This document shows positions 7,437-15,341 of a DNA stretch of 19,400 nucleotides, in pieces. The notes under the pieces were generated by a model. It did no database searches, had not been told where the DNA came from, and worked only from the letters and a program-made list of their open reading frames with translations. The stretch covers positions 1-19,400 of the forward strand of contig JAESUD010000194.1 of the NCBI GenBank assembly GCA_016763335.1, written 5' to 3'. Every line of letters begins with the position of its first letter. Position 1 is the stretch's first letter. Position numbers and translations under genes: made by a program. Source of the stretch: Emcibacteraceae bacterium. GTDB taxonomy: Bacteria; Pseudomonadota; Alphaproteobacteria; Sphingomonadales; Emcibacteraceae.

Positions 7437-8525
7437 ATGAGCGGGCCTAAAACACATAGCTGGATTAATGATCTGAATGTTTATATTACTGGCAAATCCA
7501 AAGTCGGTGATTTTAAAAACCCTCATAAATTATCCGCCAATGAAAGTGCGCTTGGACCAAGTCCAATGGCAATGGAAGCTTATAAAAAAGCCGCAAGTGA
7601 GCTTCACCGCTACCCGGACCCCACTTATAATGAGTTACGCACAACGTTGGCCAAAAAATATGATATAGAGCCAGAACAAATATTATGTGGTGTTGGATCA
7701 GATGAAATATTAAAGCTCGCGTGCCGCGCCTATTTAAAGCCCGGTGATGAAGCCCTATATGTCGCACATAGCTTTTCAATGTACCCCATTGCCATCAAGT
7801 CAGTTGGCGGCATTGCTATTGAAGTTAAAGACGTGGATTATACGGCAGATATAGATAATATTATAAAAGCCATAACCGATAAAACCCGCATTATTTTTAT
7901 TGCTAACCCCAATAACCCAACTGGCACATATTTGTCCGTAAATGAAATTGAACGTTTATGGCAAAATGTTCCGGAACATATCTTACTCGTTCTTGATGCG
8001 GCATATGCTGAATTTGTTAGTAATGATGACTATGACGCCGGTATTGAACTGGCTGGTCGCGCTAGCAATGTTCTTATGACACGGACATTTTCAAAACTTT
8101 ATGGTCTGGCCGCATTACGATTAGGCTGGGGCTATGCTTGTAAGGAAATATCTAAAACTCTGGATAAAATACGCGATCCGTTTAATGTGCCAAGCAGCGC
8201 CCAAGTTGCCGGTGTCGCCGCCTTAAATGATCTTGACTTCCAAAAAAAGGCCACCTCATTTAACCAGAAATGGCGTACTTGGTTAGAACGCGAATTATCA
8301 GCACTTGGCCTTATGGCGATACCTAGCGCCACTAATTTTATATTATTTGGATTTGAAAATAAAAATAAATCAGCAAAAGATGCAAATGATTTCTTAACCC
8401 AACGCGGTTATATATTACGTTACTATAGTGGCCAGGGGCTAGAAAACTTTCTGAGGTTAACTGTTGGTACAGAAAAAGAAAATAAAGAAATAATAAAATT
8501 GCTTAAAGAATTTCTGGAAATATAA
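7437..8525 (+). CDS. hisC: Histidinol-phosphate / aromatic-amino-acid aminotransferase
   Basis: A fold-type I PLP aminotransferase (362 residues) of the HisC family. It transaminates imidazole-acetol phosphate in histidine synthesis, and many members also act on phenylpyruvate and 4-hydroxyphenylpyruvate. Motifs: KLSANESALGPSP near the N-terminus, RYPDPTYNELR (58-68), NPNNPTGTY (157-165), LDAAYAEF (186-193) and the PLP lysine Lys220 in TRTFSKLYGLAALRLGW (split here only by length). The frame opens at a TTG at 7425, but the ATG at 7437 has GAGG six bases before it and gives the normal N-terminus. The gene abuts tyrA with no spacer, as hisC-like genes do in several bacteria, which points to a role in tyrosine and phenylalanine synthesis as well as, or instead of, histidine. 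Confidence 0.94.
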   Translation: MSGPKTHSWINDLNVYITGKSKVGDFKNPHKLSANESALGPSPMAMEAYKKAASELHRYPDPTYNELRTTLAKKYDIEPEQILCGVGSDEILKLACRAYLKPGDEALYVAHSFSMYPIAIKSVGGIAIEVKDVDYTADIDNIIKAITDKTRIIFIANPNNPTGTYLSVNEIERLWQNVPEHILLVLDAAYAEFVSNDDYDAGIELAGRASNVLMTRTFSKLYGLAALRLGWGYACKEISKTLDKIRDPFNVPSSAQVAGVAALNDLDFQKKATSFNQKWRTWLERELSALGLMAIPSATNFILFGFENKNKSAKDANDFLTQRGYILRYYSGQGLENFLRLTVGTEKENKEIIKLLKEFLEI

Positions 8526-9452
8526 ATGGCACTATATAGTAAAATTACAATTATCGGACTTGGACTTATTGGTTCCTCCATTGCGCGGGGGATAAAAGAA
8601 AATAACATCGCGGAAACTCTTGTCGGTTATGATTCAAATCCAGAATATCAAGACCCGATCAAAGCATTAAATCTGGTCGATGAACTTGCTAATGAAATTA
8701 CAACAGCCGTAAAAGACGCAGACTTGGTAATTTTAGCCACGCCCGTTGGGGCTTATTCTACAATTGGTGCGGCCATTGGTTCCCATCTAAAAAAGGGATC
8801 AACCTTGACGGATGTCGGCAGTGTCAAAGCAGCCGTGTTTGATATGCTTACGCCTCACGTACCCAAAGACGTTCATCTTATTCCCGCCCATCCAGTAGCC
8901 GGTACAGAGCAATCCGGGCCGGATGCGGGTTTTGCAAGCCTGTTTCATGATCGTTGGGCAATTTTAACACCCGCAGAAGACACTGACCCGCTCGCCGTCA
9001 ATAAATTATCAAAATTTTGGGAAACACTTGGCAGTGATGTGGAAATAATGAAAGCAGATCACCATGATAAAGTTCTCGCTATCACCAGTCATGTGCCGCA
9101 TTTAATCGCTTATAATATTGTTGGTACCGCACACGATCTTGAAGAAGTGACAAAATCAGAGGTTATCAAATTTTCTGCCGGTGGTTTTAGAGATTTTACA
9201 CGTATTGCCGCCTCTAACCCAACAATGTGGCGCGATGTGTTCCTAAACAATAAAGAAGCGGTTCTGGAAATGCTTGGACGTTTTAGCGAGGACCTCACCG
9301 CGTTGCAGCGAGCAATACGCTGGGAAGATGGTGATGCGTTATACGATATGTTTGTAAAAACCCGCCGTATCCGCAAACAAATTATCGATGCTGGACAAGA
9401 AGACGACGTGGAAAACTTTGGCCGTAGACATGATGATGTAGAGACGGAGTAA
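8526..9452 (+). CDS. tyrA: Prephenate/arogenate dehydrogenase
   Basis: Performs the oxidative decarboxylation of prephenate (or arogenate) towards tyrosine. The 308-residue protein is a monofunctional TyrA with no chorismate mutase or ACT domain. The Rossmann motif GLGLIGSS is at 11-18 and Asp36 at the end of beta-strand 2 favours NAD over NADP. The active-site block HPVAGTEQSGP is at 122-132, and ITSHVPHLIAY and SAGGFRDFTRIA are conserved helical-domain motifs. The ATG follows the hisC stop immediately, so translation is coupled and no separate promoter is evident. The C-terminal tail (about 20 residues, rich in Asp/Glu/Arg) is not conserved. Substrate choice, prephenate or arogenate, is not decided by the sequence. 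Confidence 0.95.
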   Translation: MALYSKITIIGLGLIGSSIARGIKENNIAETLVGYDSNPEYQDPIKALNLVDELANEITTAVKDADLVILATPVGAYSTIGAAIGSHLKKGSTLTDVGSVKAAVFDMLTPHVPKDVHLIPAHPVAGTEQSGPDAGFASLFHDRWAILTPAEDTDPLAVNKLSKFWETLGSDVEIMKADHHDKVLAITSHVPHLIAYNIVGTAHDLEEVTKSEVIKFSAGGFRDFTRIAASNPTMWRDVFLNNKEAVLEMLGRFSEDLTALQRAIRWEDGDALYDMFVKTRRIRKQIIDAGQEDDVENFGRRHDDVETE

Positions 9453-9473
9453 ATTAAAGATTTAACAATAAAA

Positions 9474-10517
9474 TCATTCAATAATCGCCGGAAGCTCCAT
9501 TAGCATAATCGGCCCTAAATAAAGCAATCCATTTTGCATACTAATTGAAAGGGGTACTTCTTCAGGCAATTTTCCAGATTTGGCCTGACCGCCAAGAAGC
9601 AATCGTGCCATTTCAGAAATATTTTCATTTTGCGATAAATTATCAATTAAACCATCTATGCCAATAATCGTTGCGTCAAACGCACCGAGTGGTTTTAAGT
9701 TTTCATCAAGTGTCACGTCACCACTTAACTTAAGGCTACTTTTACTTGTTCCATATTCAAAAGATCGGATGCTTAAAGTGCCCCCTTCATCACGCCATTT
9801 TGACAGGCCATTTACCGTATAGTCCGGCTGTTCATTCGCATGAAGAAGGGCTTCAATTTTAATGTTATCCGCTTTTTCACCAATGATACTGGCTGCAAAT
9901 TCTTTTATAGTGGTATCTTGTGCCTTAAAAAAGATAGCGCGATTTACCGGAAGGTCAAAACTGGTTTGATCAACCACTTCTCCGGTGGCACGGCGCAGGT
10001 GAAATTCCGCCATATGCATCACGGAAATTTCATCCCTAGCCTGTTCCACACCACGGTACCAGCTTACCTTATCTGCAATAGTCGATAAGTTGTTAAGCTC
10101 CATGGTGACGGGGTCAAGTACAAGGGACGATTTTACTTTATCAAAAGTAAAATTAATAACGGGGGTATTTAATGAACCAAGTACAGCATCAAAATAATCC
10201 GTTACAACAATCGCATGATTTGGCTTCCACGGTTGAAATATCACTGCCACTTCAGGCATCATTATCGATAATGGCTCCGTGCCGATGCGTCCGGCTGGAA
10301 TGACCGCATTTAACGATGATGCCTCAATAATAATTTTATAAGGAAAACCAGATACTGCCACGTCACCCACATATATCTTCACGCCACCCATTCTGGCTTC
10401 ACTATTTTCAATCCATTCAAGCGTTGTCTGCTCTACACGGTCAGCCATTTGAAACCAGAAAATACTATAGCCAACAATGAGTAGCAAAACAGAGGCAATG
10501 GTTATTTTTACCCTCAT
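9474..10517 (-). CDS. DUF2125 domain protein, periplasmic with N-terminal anchor
   Basis: A 347-residue protein with an N-terminal hydrophobic segment (about 5-22), then a long periplasmic domain of predicted beta structure. The stretch MGGVKIYVGDVAVSGFPYKI is split here as VGDVAVSGFPYKI (residues 50-62) and is the recognisable DUF2125 signature, in which a G-x-P-F/Y element follows a short strand. Members are common in alphaproteobacteria, often near tyrA/hisC as here. The biochemical function is unknown; the fold type suggests a lipid- or ligand-binding envelope protein, which is inference. GGA eight bases upstream of the ATG serves as a ribosome site. It converges with tyrA across 21 bases and follows the outer-membrane barrel gene by 29 bases, probably on the same transcript. 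Confidence 0.85.
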   Translation of the reverse strand: MRVKITIASVLLLIVGYSIFWFQMADRVEQTTLEWIENSEARMGGVKIYVGDVAVSGFPYKIIIEASSLNAVIPAGRIGTEPLSIMMPEVAVIFQPWKPNHAIVVTDYFDAVLGSLNTPVINFTFDKVKSSLVLDPVTMELNNLSTIADKVSWYRGVEQARDEISVMHMAEFHLRRATGEVVDQTSFDLPVNRAIFFKAQDTTIKEFAASIIGEKADNIKIEALLHANEQPDYTVNGLSKWRDEGGTLSIRSFEYGTSKSSLKLSGDVTLDENLKPLGAFDATIIGIDGLIDNLSQNENISEMARLLLGGQAKSGKLPEEVPLSISMQNGLLYLGPIMLMELPAIIE

Positions 10518-10546
10518 AAGATCATTCCATTTTTCAAATCAGTTAA

Positions 10547-11221
10547 TTAAAAACGATAGTTTAATCCAACGGATATAACAGGATAATATTTAAGATAACC
10601 AATTTCATCCGTGTCTCTAAAATCTTGTTCAACCTGATTAATATCCGCTAGAAAAAGCGCATTATTTGAAAGAATGCCCCCCTCAGATGTAATATCAAGC
10701 GTAGGCTTACCAGCAAACACCACCCCTAGATCAACCATAATCGACCAATCACTATCATCAGAAAGCGGATTTCCCCAACCGATACCAACATATGGCGCAA
10801 CAGATGTAAAACCAACGTTAGCCTTTAATGTGCCAACTTCAGCGCTTGTATATGTGTTGTCATTAAAATCATATGTTGCATTTGGCAAAGAAGTACCGCT
10901 TAAGCCATTTTCATCAACAAATGCCCCCACCGTTACCCGAAACGGGCTATCAGTAATATACCAATCGGCAAATGCCGTATAACTGTTAAGTTTAAGGTCC
11001 ATATCATAGGCATTATCTTCAACATCTATTTCACTGCTCAATTTAAAATAATTCACCCCGACCCTTACATTAACATTTTCAACGGCCTCCAAGGTAAGTT
11101 CAACCCCCACACCGAGTGTTCCCACCTTAAGACCAAGCGCTGCATCACCCGGTGCTGCGTTTGCAAACTGAGCAAGACCAAAAATCGACATAAACGCCGT
11201 AAGAAGAATTCTTTTTACCAT
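10547..11221 (-). CDS. Small outer-membrane beta-barrel protein, unclassified
   Basis: A 224-residue exported protein. A clear Sec signal peptide (about residues 1-22, ending ANA-APG) is followed by amphipathic, Gly/Asn/Asp-rich strands such as VGVELTLEAVENVNVRVGVNY, split here into VGVELTLEA and VNVRVGVNY, then FRVTVGAFV, VAPYVGIGWG and SVGLNYRF. The terminal Phe with alternating aromatic residues is the usual C-terminal signal for insertion by the BAM machinery. About eight strands are plausible. It has no firm family assignment from memory. The frame extends to 11251, but the ATG at 11221 has GAGG five bases upstream and starts exactly at the signal peptide. It lies 26 bases after the plsC stop. 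Confidence 0.82.
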   Translation of the reverse strand: MVKRILLTAFMSIFGLAQFANAAPGDAALGLKVGTLGVGVELTLEAVENVNVRVGVNYFKLSSEIDVEDNAYDMDLKLNSYTAFADWYITDSPFRVTVGAFVDENGLSGTSLPNATYDFNDNTYTSAEVGTLKANVGFTSVAPYVGIGWGNPLSDDSDWSIMVDLGVVFAGKPTLDITSEGGILSNNALFLADINQVEQDFRDTDEIGYLKYYPVISVGLNYRF

Positions 11222-11247
11222 TTTATCCTCATTTTGTTGTTTGTAAA

Positions 11248-11913
11248 TCAATTGCCTACTAATAATGCACTGCTGGCGGTTTCAATATTTTCTTCAAGTT
11301 TATTCATAAATTCATTTTTTGCAAGACCGGCGGCAATCGGCTCAAGAAAATCAAAAACAATTACGCCATTTGGTACAAGAGGACCTTTTTTTGGCCAAAA
11401 TACACCTGAATTAAGCGCAACAGGAATTACAGGATGTTTAGTATATTTGTAGATGCCAAAAATACCAGACTGATATTCCATATGTTCGCCCGGTATTGCC
11501 CGTGACCCTTCCGGGAAAATAATAAGTTGGCGTTCTTCGGCAACCGATTGTGCAGAATCCTTCATTAGTTTTTTAAGAGCTTTAAGCCCACCATCCCGGT
11601 CAATAGGAATCATCCCGGTATTTAAACAAAAATGTCCATATAGCGGTATTTTGAGTAACTCCTGTTTCATAACAAATGCAGGATGCGTCACAACCGTATG
11701 CATTACAAAAGTATCAAACGAGGATTGATGTTTCATGGCAATAAGAGCGCCACCCTTCGGTATATTCTCCCCCCCACGTACCTCAAGGCGAATATTCATT
11801 ATCAGGCGCAAAATGACCCTTACGCCATGCGACCAAATCCCCTGAAAAGCAATAAGTCCATTACGAGGCAACCAAAACAAAGGTAGTACAGAATACAAAA
11901 CATTGCCGTCCAC
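11248..11913 (-). CDS. plsC: 1-acyl-sn-glycerol-3-phosphate acyltransferase (PlsC), N-terminus out of frame
   Basis: Transfers an acyl chain to lysophosphatidic acid to give phosphatidic acid at the inner membrane. The catalytic HxxxxD box is HQSSFD (62-67 of this 221-residue frame), the substrate-binding block is FPEGSR at 133-138 and PVIPVALNSG follows, all normal for PlsC. This frame can only begin at a GTG at 11913, with an in-frame stop just before it and no ribosome site. The expected family N-terminus (VRTVRSSLFKAVFYVWTA) is instead encoded upstream in another frame from 11957 (see the next entry). One base added near 11889-11890 would join the two parts into a normal-length protein. 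It may be a pseudogene, a sequencing error or a recoded gene. It lies downstream of the YdcF-like gene. Confidence 0.88.
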   Translation of the reverse strand: MDGNVLYSVLPLFWLPRNGLIAFQGIWSHGVRVILRLIMNIRLEVRGGENIPKGGALIAMKHQSSFDTFVMHTVVTHPAFVMKQELLKIPLYGHFCLNTGMIPIDRDGGLKALKKLMKDSAQSVAEERQLIIFPEGSRAIPGEHMEYQSGIFGIYKYTKHPVIPVALNSGVFWPKKGPLVPNGVIVFDFLEPIAAGLAKNEFMNKLEENIETASSALLVGN

Positions 11914-11957
11914 ACATAAAAAACCGCTTTAAACAAACTAGAACGCACTGTGCGCAC
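11880..11957 (-). pseudogene. plsC: Displaced N-terminal coding segment of plsC (frameshift)
   Basis: From the GTG at 11957, with AGGAG eight bases upstream, the frame reads VRTVRSSLFKAVFYVWTA and then MFCILY, the conserved first transmembrane region of alphaproteobacterial PlsC. It then runs out of homology, while the correct continuation, LPLFWLPRNG, is found in the other frame. The switch point is between about 11895 and 11884. If the missing base is restored, for example CTN-GTA, the join reads ILVLPLFWLPRNG. The sequence lacks one base (or has two extra) relative to an intact gene. Frame A stops near 11820. Confidence 0.8.
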
Positions 11958-11977
11958 TTATCATTCTCCTATTTATA

Positions 11978-12556
11978 TTAAGATTTTGAAATATCGTCAT
12001 AAATTTGATCCGAGGCTCGCGCCCGAATTAAACTGATAATATATTTGCTATATTCCTGTGACAAGTTGAAATAATTTATATTCTCTGGCCGCCAACGACC
12101 AACCGGATGCTCGACAAAGCTAATATTAGGCATAAACCGTTTCAATTCAACCATTGCCCGCGGCATATGTTCAAGTGATGTAACGACCCTTAAGCTTTTA
12201 AAATCATTGTGTTCCGCCCATTGCATAATTTCGATGGCATTTCCTACGGTATCATCAGCCTGACTACCGCTTTCAATACAGCATTCCTCTAGTTCGGGCC
12301 TGCTGCCCAGTAAGCCCAGAAGCTCTACCCGTGTCACTTTTTCATCAACGCCTGAAATATAAAGCTTTGCCGCCAATTGATCTTCTAAAAGTTTAATAGC
12401 AACCTTTAATCTGTTTTGCCCACCCGTCAACACAACAATAGCATCAGTCTTGTCCGTCTCGTTAAAATCATGGTAGGAAAGTTTATTAATATACCACAAA
12501 TATCCTCCCAACCAGGCAAGGCATAATGAAATTATGATATAGATAAAAGCGCGCAT
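11978..12556 (-). CDS. YdcF-like DUF218 membrane protein
   Basis: A 192-residue protein with one N-terminal transmembrane segment (about residues 2-22) and a DUF218 domain, as in YdcF/ElyC/SanA. Domain marks are DAIVVLTGGQNRLKVAIKLL, given here as DAIVVLTGGQNRL plus KVAIKLL, then KLYISGVD, TVGNAIEIMQWA and RVVTSLEHMPRAMVEL. The fold is DinG-like Rossmann; some members affect envelope and peptidoglycan homeostasis, but substrates are not known. Two starts are possible: an ATG at 12556, seven bases past the ftsX stop, or a GTG at 12586 inside ftsX. Neither has a good ribosome site; the ATG is preferred because it begins at the membrane segment. It is co-transcribed with ftsEX upstream and plsC downstream. 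Confidence 0.87.
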   Translation of the reverse strand: MRAFIYIIISLCLAWLGGYLWYINKLSYHDFNETDKTDAIVVLTGGQNRLKVAIKLLEDQLAAKLYISGVDEKVTRVELLGLLGSRPELEECCIESGSQADDTVGNAIEIMQWAEHNDFKSLRVVTSLEHMPRAMVELKRFMPNISFVEHPVGRWRPENINYFNLSQEYSKYIISLIRARASDQIYDDISKS

Positions 12557-12563
12557 AGATAAA

Positions 12564-13445
12564 TTATACCATTCTTCCCAGCTCACGCATAACAGTTATT
12601 CGAGCTGTTAACATTGCCAGAAATGCAAATACCAACGGAAGGATCAGCAAAAGAGACATTTTCATATAAGGAAGTGTTGGCACTTCAACAAGCCCACCAG
12701 ATATATTTTGCACTAGATTTAAAAGTCCAAGCACGGTGACAAACGCAAGAACAACACCTATTATGCCACCTTTAAGCCCATAATACATAAACCTAATTTG
12801 GTATGCTTTTGCAATCATCTGATCATGTGCACCCATCAAATGCATTATTTCAATGATGGATTTATGTTCTGACAAACTTGATTTAGTACCAAAAATTACA
12901 ATGGCTACCGAGGCCAGCAAAATCATTACTAGAATACCAATCGCCGTATATTCTACGGTATAGGCGAGGTCATAAAAATGACTAAGCCACTTTGCATGAT
13001 CATCCAAATATACATTATCACTTATCTGCCTGATTTTACTTTCCAGCGCATCGAGGTTGACATACATATCTTCATTTGTTTCAACATCAATCATCACTGG
13101 CACGGGTAAATCGTCTGTAATGTTTCCAGCACCCAGCCATGGTTCAAGCAGCACAAAAATTTCGTCATCGGTTAATATTCTGACTGAGCGAATACCCGGC
13201 GTTTTTCTTAAAATCTGTTGAATTTCAAGCGACTGCGTTAATATCAAATCCCGATCTTCACCGGTTACCTGCACAGTGACGCGCCCTTGAAGTGAGCTTG
13301 CCCAATCATCAAATCCTGAATGAAGTAACAAACTACCGGCCGCGGCAAGAGCACTTAAATACACCATTATCGCCATCACCCAAGGTAGAAGCTTGGTCGC
13401 TTCACGGTTCTTAACAGCCGGAAGAAAGTCGAATGATTTACTCAT
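12564..13445 (-). CDS. ftsX: Cell division protein FtsX
   Basis: The membrane subunit of the FtsEX ABC-type complex, which sits at the septum and transmits ATP hydrolysis to periplasmic peptidoglycan hydrolases. The 293 residues have the standard topology: cytoplasmic N-terminus, TM1 at about 20-42, a large periplasmic domain (43-165, with VTVQVTGEDRD and an ILRKTPGIRSVRIL segment), then TM2 166-186, TM3 221-245 and TM4 261-282. The loop EHKSIIEIMHLMGAHDQMIAKAY after TM2 is the family's cytoplasmic FtsX motif, here cited from 193-207. The ATG overlaps the ftsE end by eight bases and is preceded by AAGGGG. It is coupled to the following YdcF-like gene. Confidence 0.95.
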   Translation of the reverse strand: MSKSFDFLPAVKNREATKLLPWVMAIMVYLSALAAAGSLLLHSGFDDWASSLQGRVTVQVTGEDRDLILTQSLEIQQILRKTPGIRSVRILTDDEIFVLLEPWLGAGNITDDLPVPVMIDVETNEDMYVNLDALESKIRQISDNVYLDDHAKWLSHFYDLAYTVEYTAIGILVMILLASVAIVIFGTKSSLSEHKSIIEIMHLMGAHDQMIAKAYQIRFMYYGLKGGIIGVVLAFVTVLGLLNLVQNISGGLVEVPTLPYMKMSLLLILPLVFAFLAMLTARITVMRELGRMV

Positions 13446-14151
13446 TTAACCCCTTTCTGGCTGTGATATAATCAGCAATATCTTTTTTACTACCCTCGAT
13501 ATGCAATAACTTACCGCCCACCAAATGAAGCCTCGGCGCACCTATTTTTTTAACCAGACTATTATCATGGGTGGCAATTATTATCGTCGTCCCAAGTTTG
13601 TTAAGTTCAACAAAAAGATACATTAGCCGTTCCGCCATTTCCGGGTCCACATTACCGGTCGGCTCGTCAGCAAGAAGAATATCAGGCCGCCTAATTACGG
13701 CACGTGCAATTGCGACACGCTGCTTTTCACCGCCAGATAAAGTCGATGGGGTAGATGACATTTTATCTTGTAACCCTACCCAACGTAACAGCTCTTCGAC
13801 ATGCTCGTTAATATGAGCACCAGTCCCACCGGATATCCTTAAAGGCAGCGCAACATTATCCACCGCAGACATATGATCCAAGAGCCTGAAGTCCTGAAAA
13901 ACCACGCCAATGCGTCGCCGAAGTTTGGGAAGGTCTTGCCGTTCGGCTTTTGCAACATCACGGCCAAACATCATTATTTCACCGCGGGTAGGTCGGTGCG
14001 CCAGATACATTAATTTCAAAAGTGACGTTTTACCCGCCCCGCTCGGACCCGTTAGAAAATGCATTGAGCCGGGCTCTAACTTGAAAGATATATCTTTAAG
14101 TACATCATGCTCTTTATCATAGCTCATGCTTACATTTTTAAATTCAACCAA
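13438..14151 (-). CDS. ftsE: Cell division ATP-binding protein FtsE
   Basis: The ATPase subunit of FtsEX, attached to the inner face of the membrane. The 237-residue protein has every ABC motif: Walker A GPSGAGKT (35-42, Lys41), Q-loop VFQDFRLL (Gln86), signature LSGGE (138-142), Walker B ILLADEPTGNVD (158-169) and the H-loop His195 in ATHD. The short C-terminal tail after residue 205 is typical of FtsE. The start is a TTG at 14151: an in-frame stop lies five codons upstream, AGAGGA sits six bases before it, and VEFKNVS is the expected N-terminus. It is the first gene of the minus-strand run ftsE-ftsX-YdcF-plsC-barrel-DUF2125. Confidence 0.95.
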   Translation of the reverse strand: MVEFKNVSMSYDKEHDVLKDISFKLEPGSMHFLTGPSGAGKTSLLKLMYLAHRPTRGEIMMFGRDVAKAERQDLPKLRRRIGVVFQDFRLLDHMSAVDNVALPLRISGGTGAHINEHVEELLRWVGLQDKMSSTPSTLSGGEKQRVAIARAVIRRPDILLADEPTGNVDPEMAERLMYLFVELNKLGTTIIIATHDNSLVKKIGAPRLHLVGGKLLHIEGSKKDIADYITARKGLNE

Positions 14152-14436
14152 TTCGGGTCCTCTTTAACCATTGTAAAATTTTAACTGTTAAATCATAATC
14201 GCTATAATAATGCAAATCCAATTAGATCATTTTATGGCAACTCTGGACTATCAAAAACGATTACAAATTTAATCAATATTTTTTTATGGCCTAATGTTAA
14301 CAAATCTTTGTTGATTTCCACGTTATACACTAAATAAATATCAGTTTTTCTAGAAGTTACCCTATTGATAATCAAAAGGTTGCATATTATAACAAGTTCT
14401 AATTTAACACATTATGATGGGAAGTAGACTTCATAA
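14152..14436. other. Divergent regulatory region between ftsE and the zinc-ribbon gene
   Basis: A 285-base AT-rich gap with no coding frame of note. It holds a promoter for the plus-strand gene (14365-14393), a TTAACCAT element at 14164-14171, a TTTAAC-T-GTTAAA palindrome at 14180-14192, an AACAAA-TC-TTTGTT palindrome at 14299-14312, and a short GAAGT/ACTTC hairpin at 14421-14432 just before the ATG at 14437. No clear ftsE promoter was found on the minus strand. Confidence 0.6.
14365..14393 (+). promoter_or_regulatory. Sigma70-like promoter of the zinc-ribbon gene
   Basis: TTGATA at 14365-14370, a 17-base spacer and TATAAC at 14388-14393; each box differs from consensus by one base. The start would lie near 14400, giving a leader of about 37 bases. 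This is one of the best promoter matches in the window. Confidence 0.55.
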
Positions 14437-15270
14437 ATGATTCTTGCATGTCCTGAATGTAAATCGAGATACGTTGTAAACCCAACCGCTCTGTTACCGA
14501 GCGGCCGTACGGTTCGTTGTGCAAAATGCAGTCATAGCTGGTTTCAGGAAAAACCCGATGATGATGTTAAAATTGTTCCGCCCGAACAGCCAGAAGGTGA
14601 AGATACGAAACCGTCCCCTGATGAACAGCAGGATGCCAACGAAGAAAGTGTTGAGAAGAAAACGGACGAACAGAGCCCCGTCAAAAATAATGACACGGGA
14701 ACTTCAAGCGATGATTTTGACTTTCCAATTAATAACCCCCGAAAAAGACGCCGCCCTATACCCAAAGGATCTAACTTACCAGCTCTGCAAAACCAAAAAT
14801 ACGGTTCTAGTAAGACCGGCTGGGTTTCTTTGGCAATTTTTATCACCGTAATTATTTGTTCCTTTATGATATTCCAGGACACTATTATTCAAAGCTGGCC
14901 AGCTTCACAGAAGCTCTATACTGCCATTGGTCTTGATGGAGGCAATACTCCCGAAGCACATACAGAACCAGAATTAGAACCTATCAACGAGCGGCTGGAT
15001 ATTGGTGGTATAACGCCGCGGCGCGAGACTATTAATAATGTTTCCCATCTTGTAATTGCAGGCTATGTGGAAAATATTTCTAGCGAAATACAGGAAATCC
15101 CGACACTTAAAGTTATATTGCTTGACCAAAGCCGGAAAAATGTCCGTGATTGGAGCTTTTCTCCCCAAACAACGACAATAAACCCAGGCGAAAAAATTAA
15201 TTTTGAAACATCCCTGCCTTCACCTCCTCCTGAAGCGCGAGATATCAGCGTTGAATTTTCAACAAATTAA
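14437..15270 (+). CDS. Zinc-ribbon (MJ0042-type) and DUF3426 membrane protein
   Basis: A 277-residue protein with a two-part layout. The N-terminus is a zinc ribbon: CPEC at 5-8 and CAKC at 28-31, ending CSHSWFQ, as in the MJ0042 family found almost solely in proteobacteria. A long acidic, Glu/Asp/Lys/Pro-rich linker (about 37-100) follows, then RKRRR and a single transmembrane segment (about 128-147). The C-terminal periplasmic domain has HLVIAGYVENISSEIQEIP and VILLDQSRKNVRDW, which resembles DUF3426. By the positive-inside rule the zinc ribbon is cytoplasmic. The function is unknown; the family is often near ftsE in alphaproteobacteria. A promoter lies just upstream. It precedes the cpdR-like gene by 71 bases. 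Confidence 0.87.
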   Translation: MILACPECKSRYVVNPTALLPSGRTVRCAKCSHSWFQEKPDDDVKIVPPEQPEGEDTKPSPDEQQDANEESVEKKTDEQSPVKNNDTGTSSDDFDFPINNPRKRRRPIPKGSNLPALQNQKYGSSKTGWVSLAIFITVIICSFMIFQDTIIQSWPASQKLYTAIGLDGGNTPEAHTEPELEPINERLDIGGITPRRETINNVSHLVIAGYVENISSEIQEIPTLKVILLDQSRKNVRDWSFSPQTTTINPGEKINFETSLPSPPPEARDISVEFSTN

Positions 15271-15341
15271 TTTAAAATAATAATAAAATATAAAGACTTT
15301 TTGTATATTGATTGCCAAAGTAAGAATTAATTGGACCTGAT

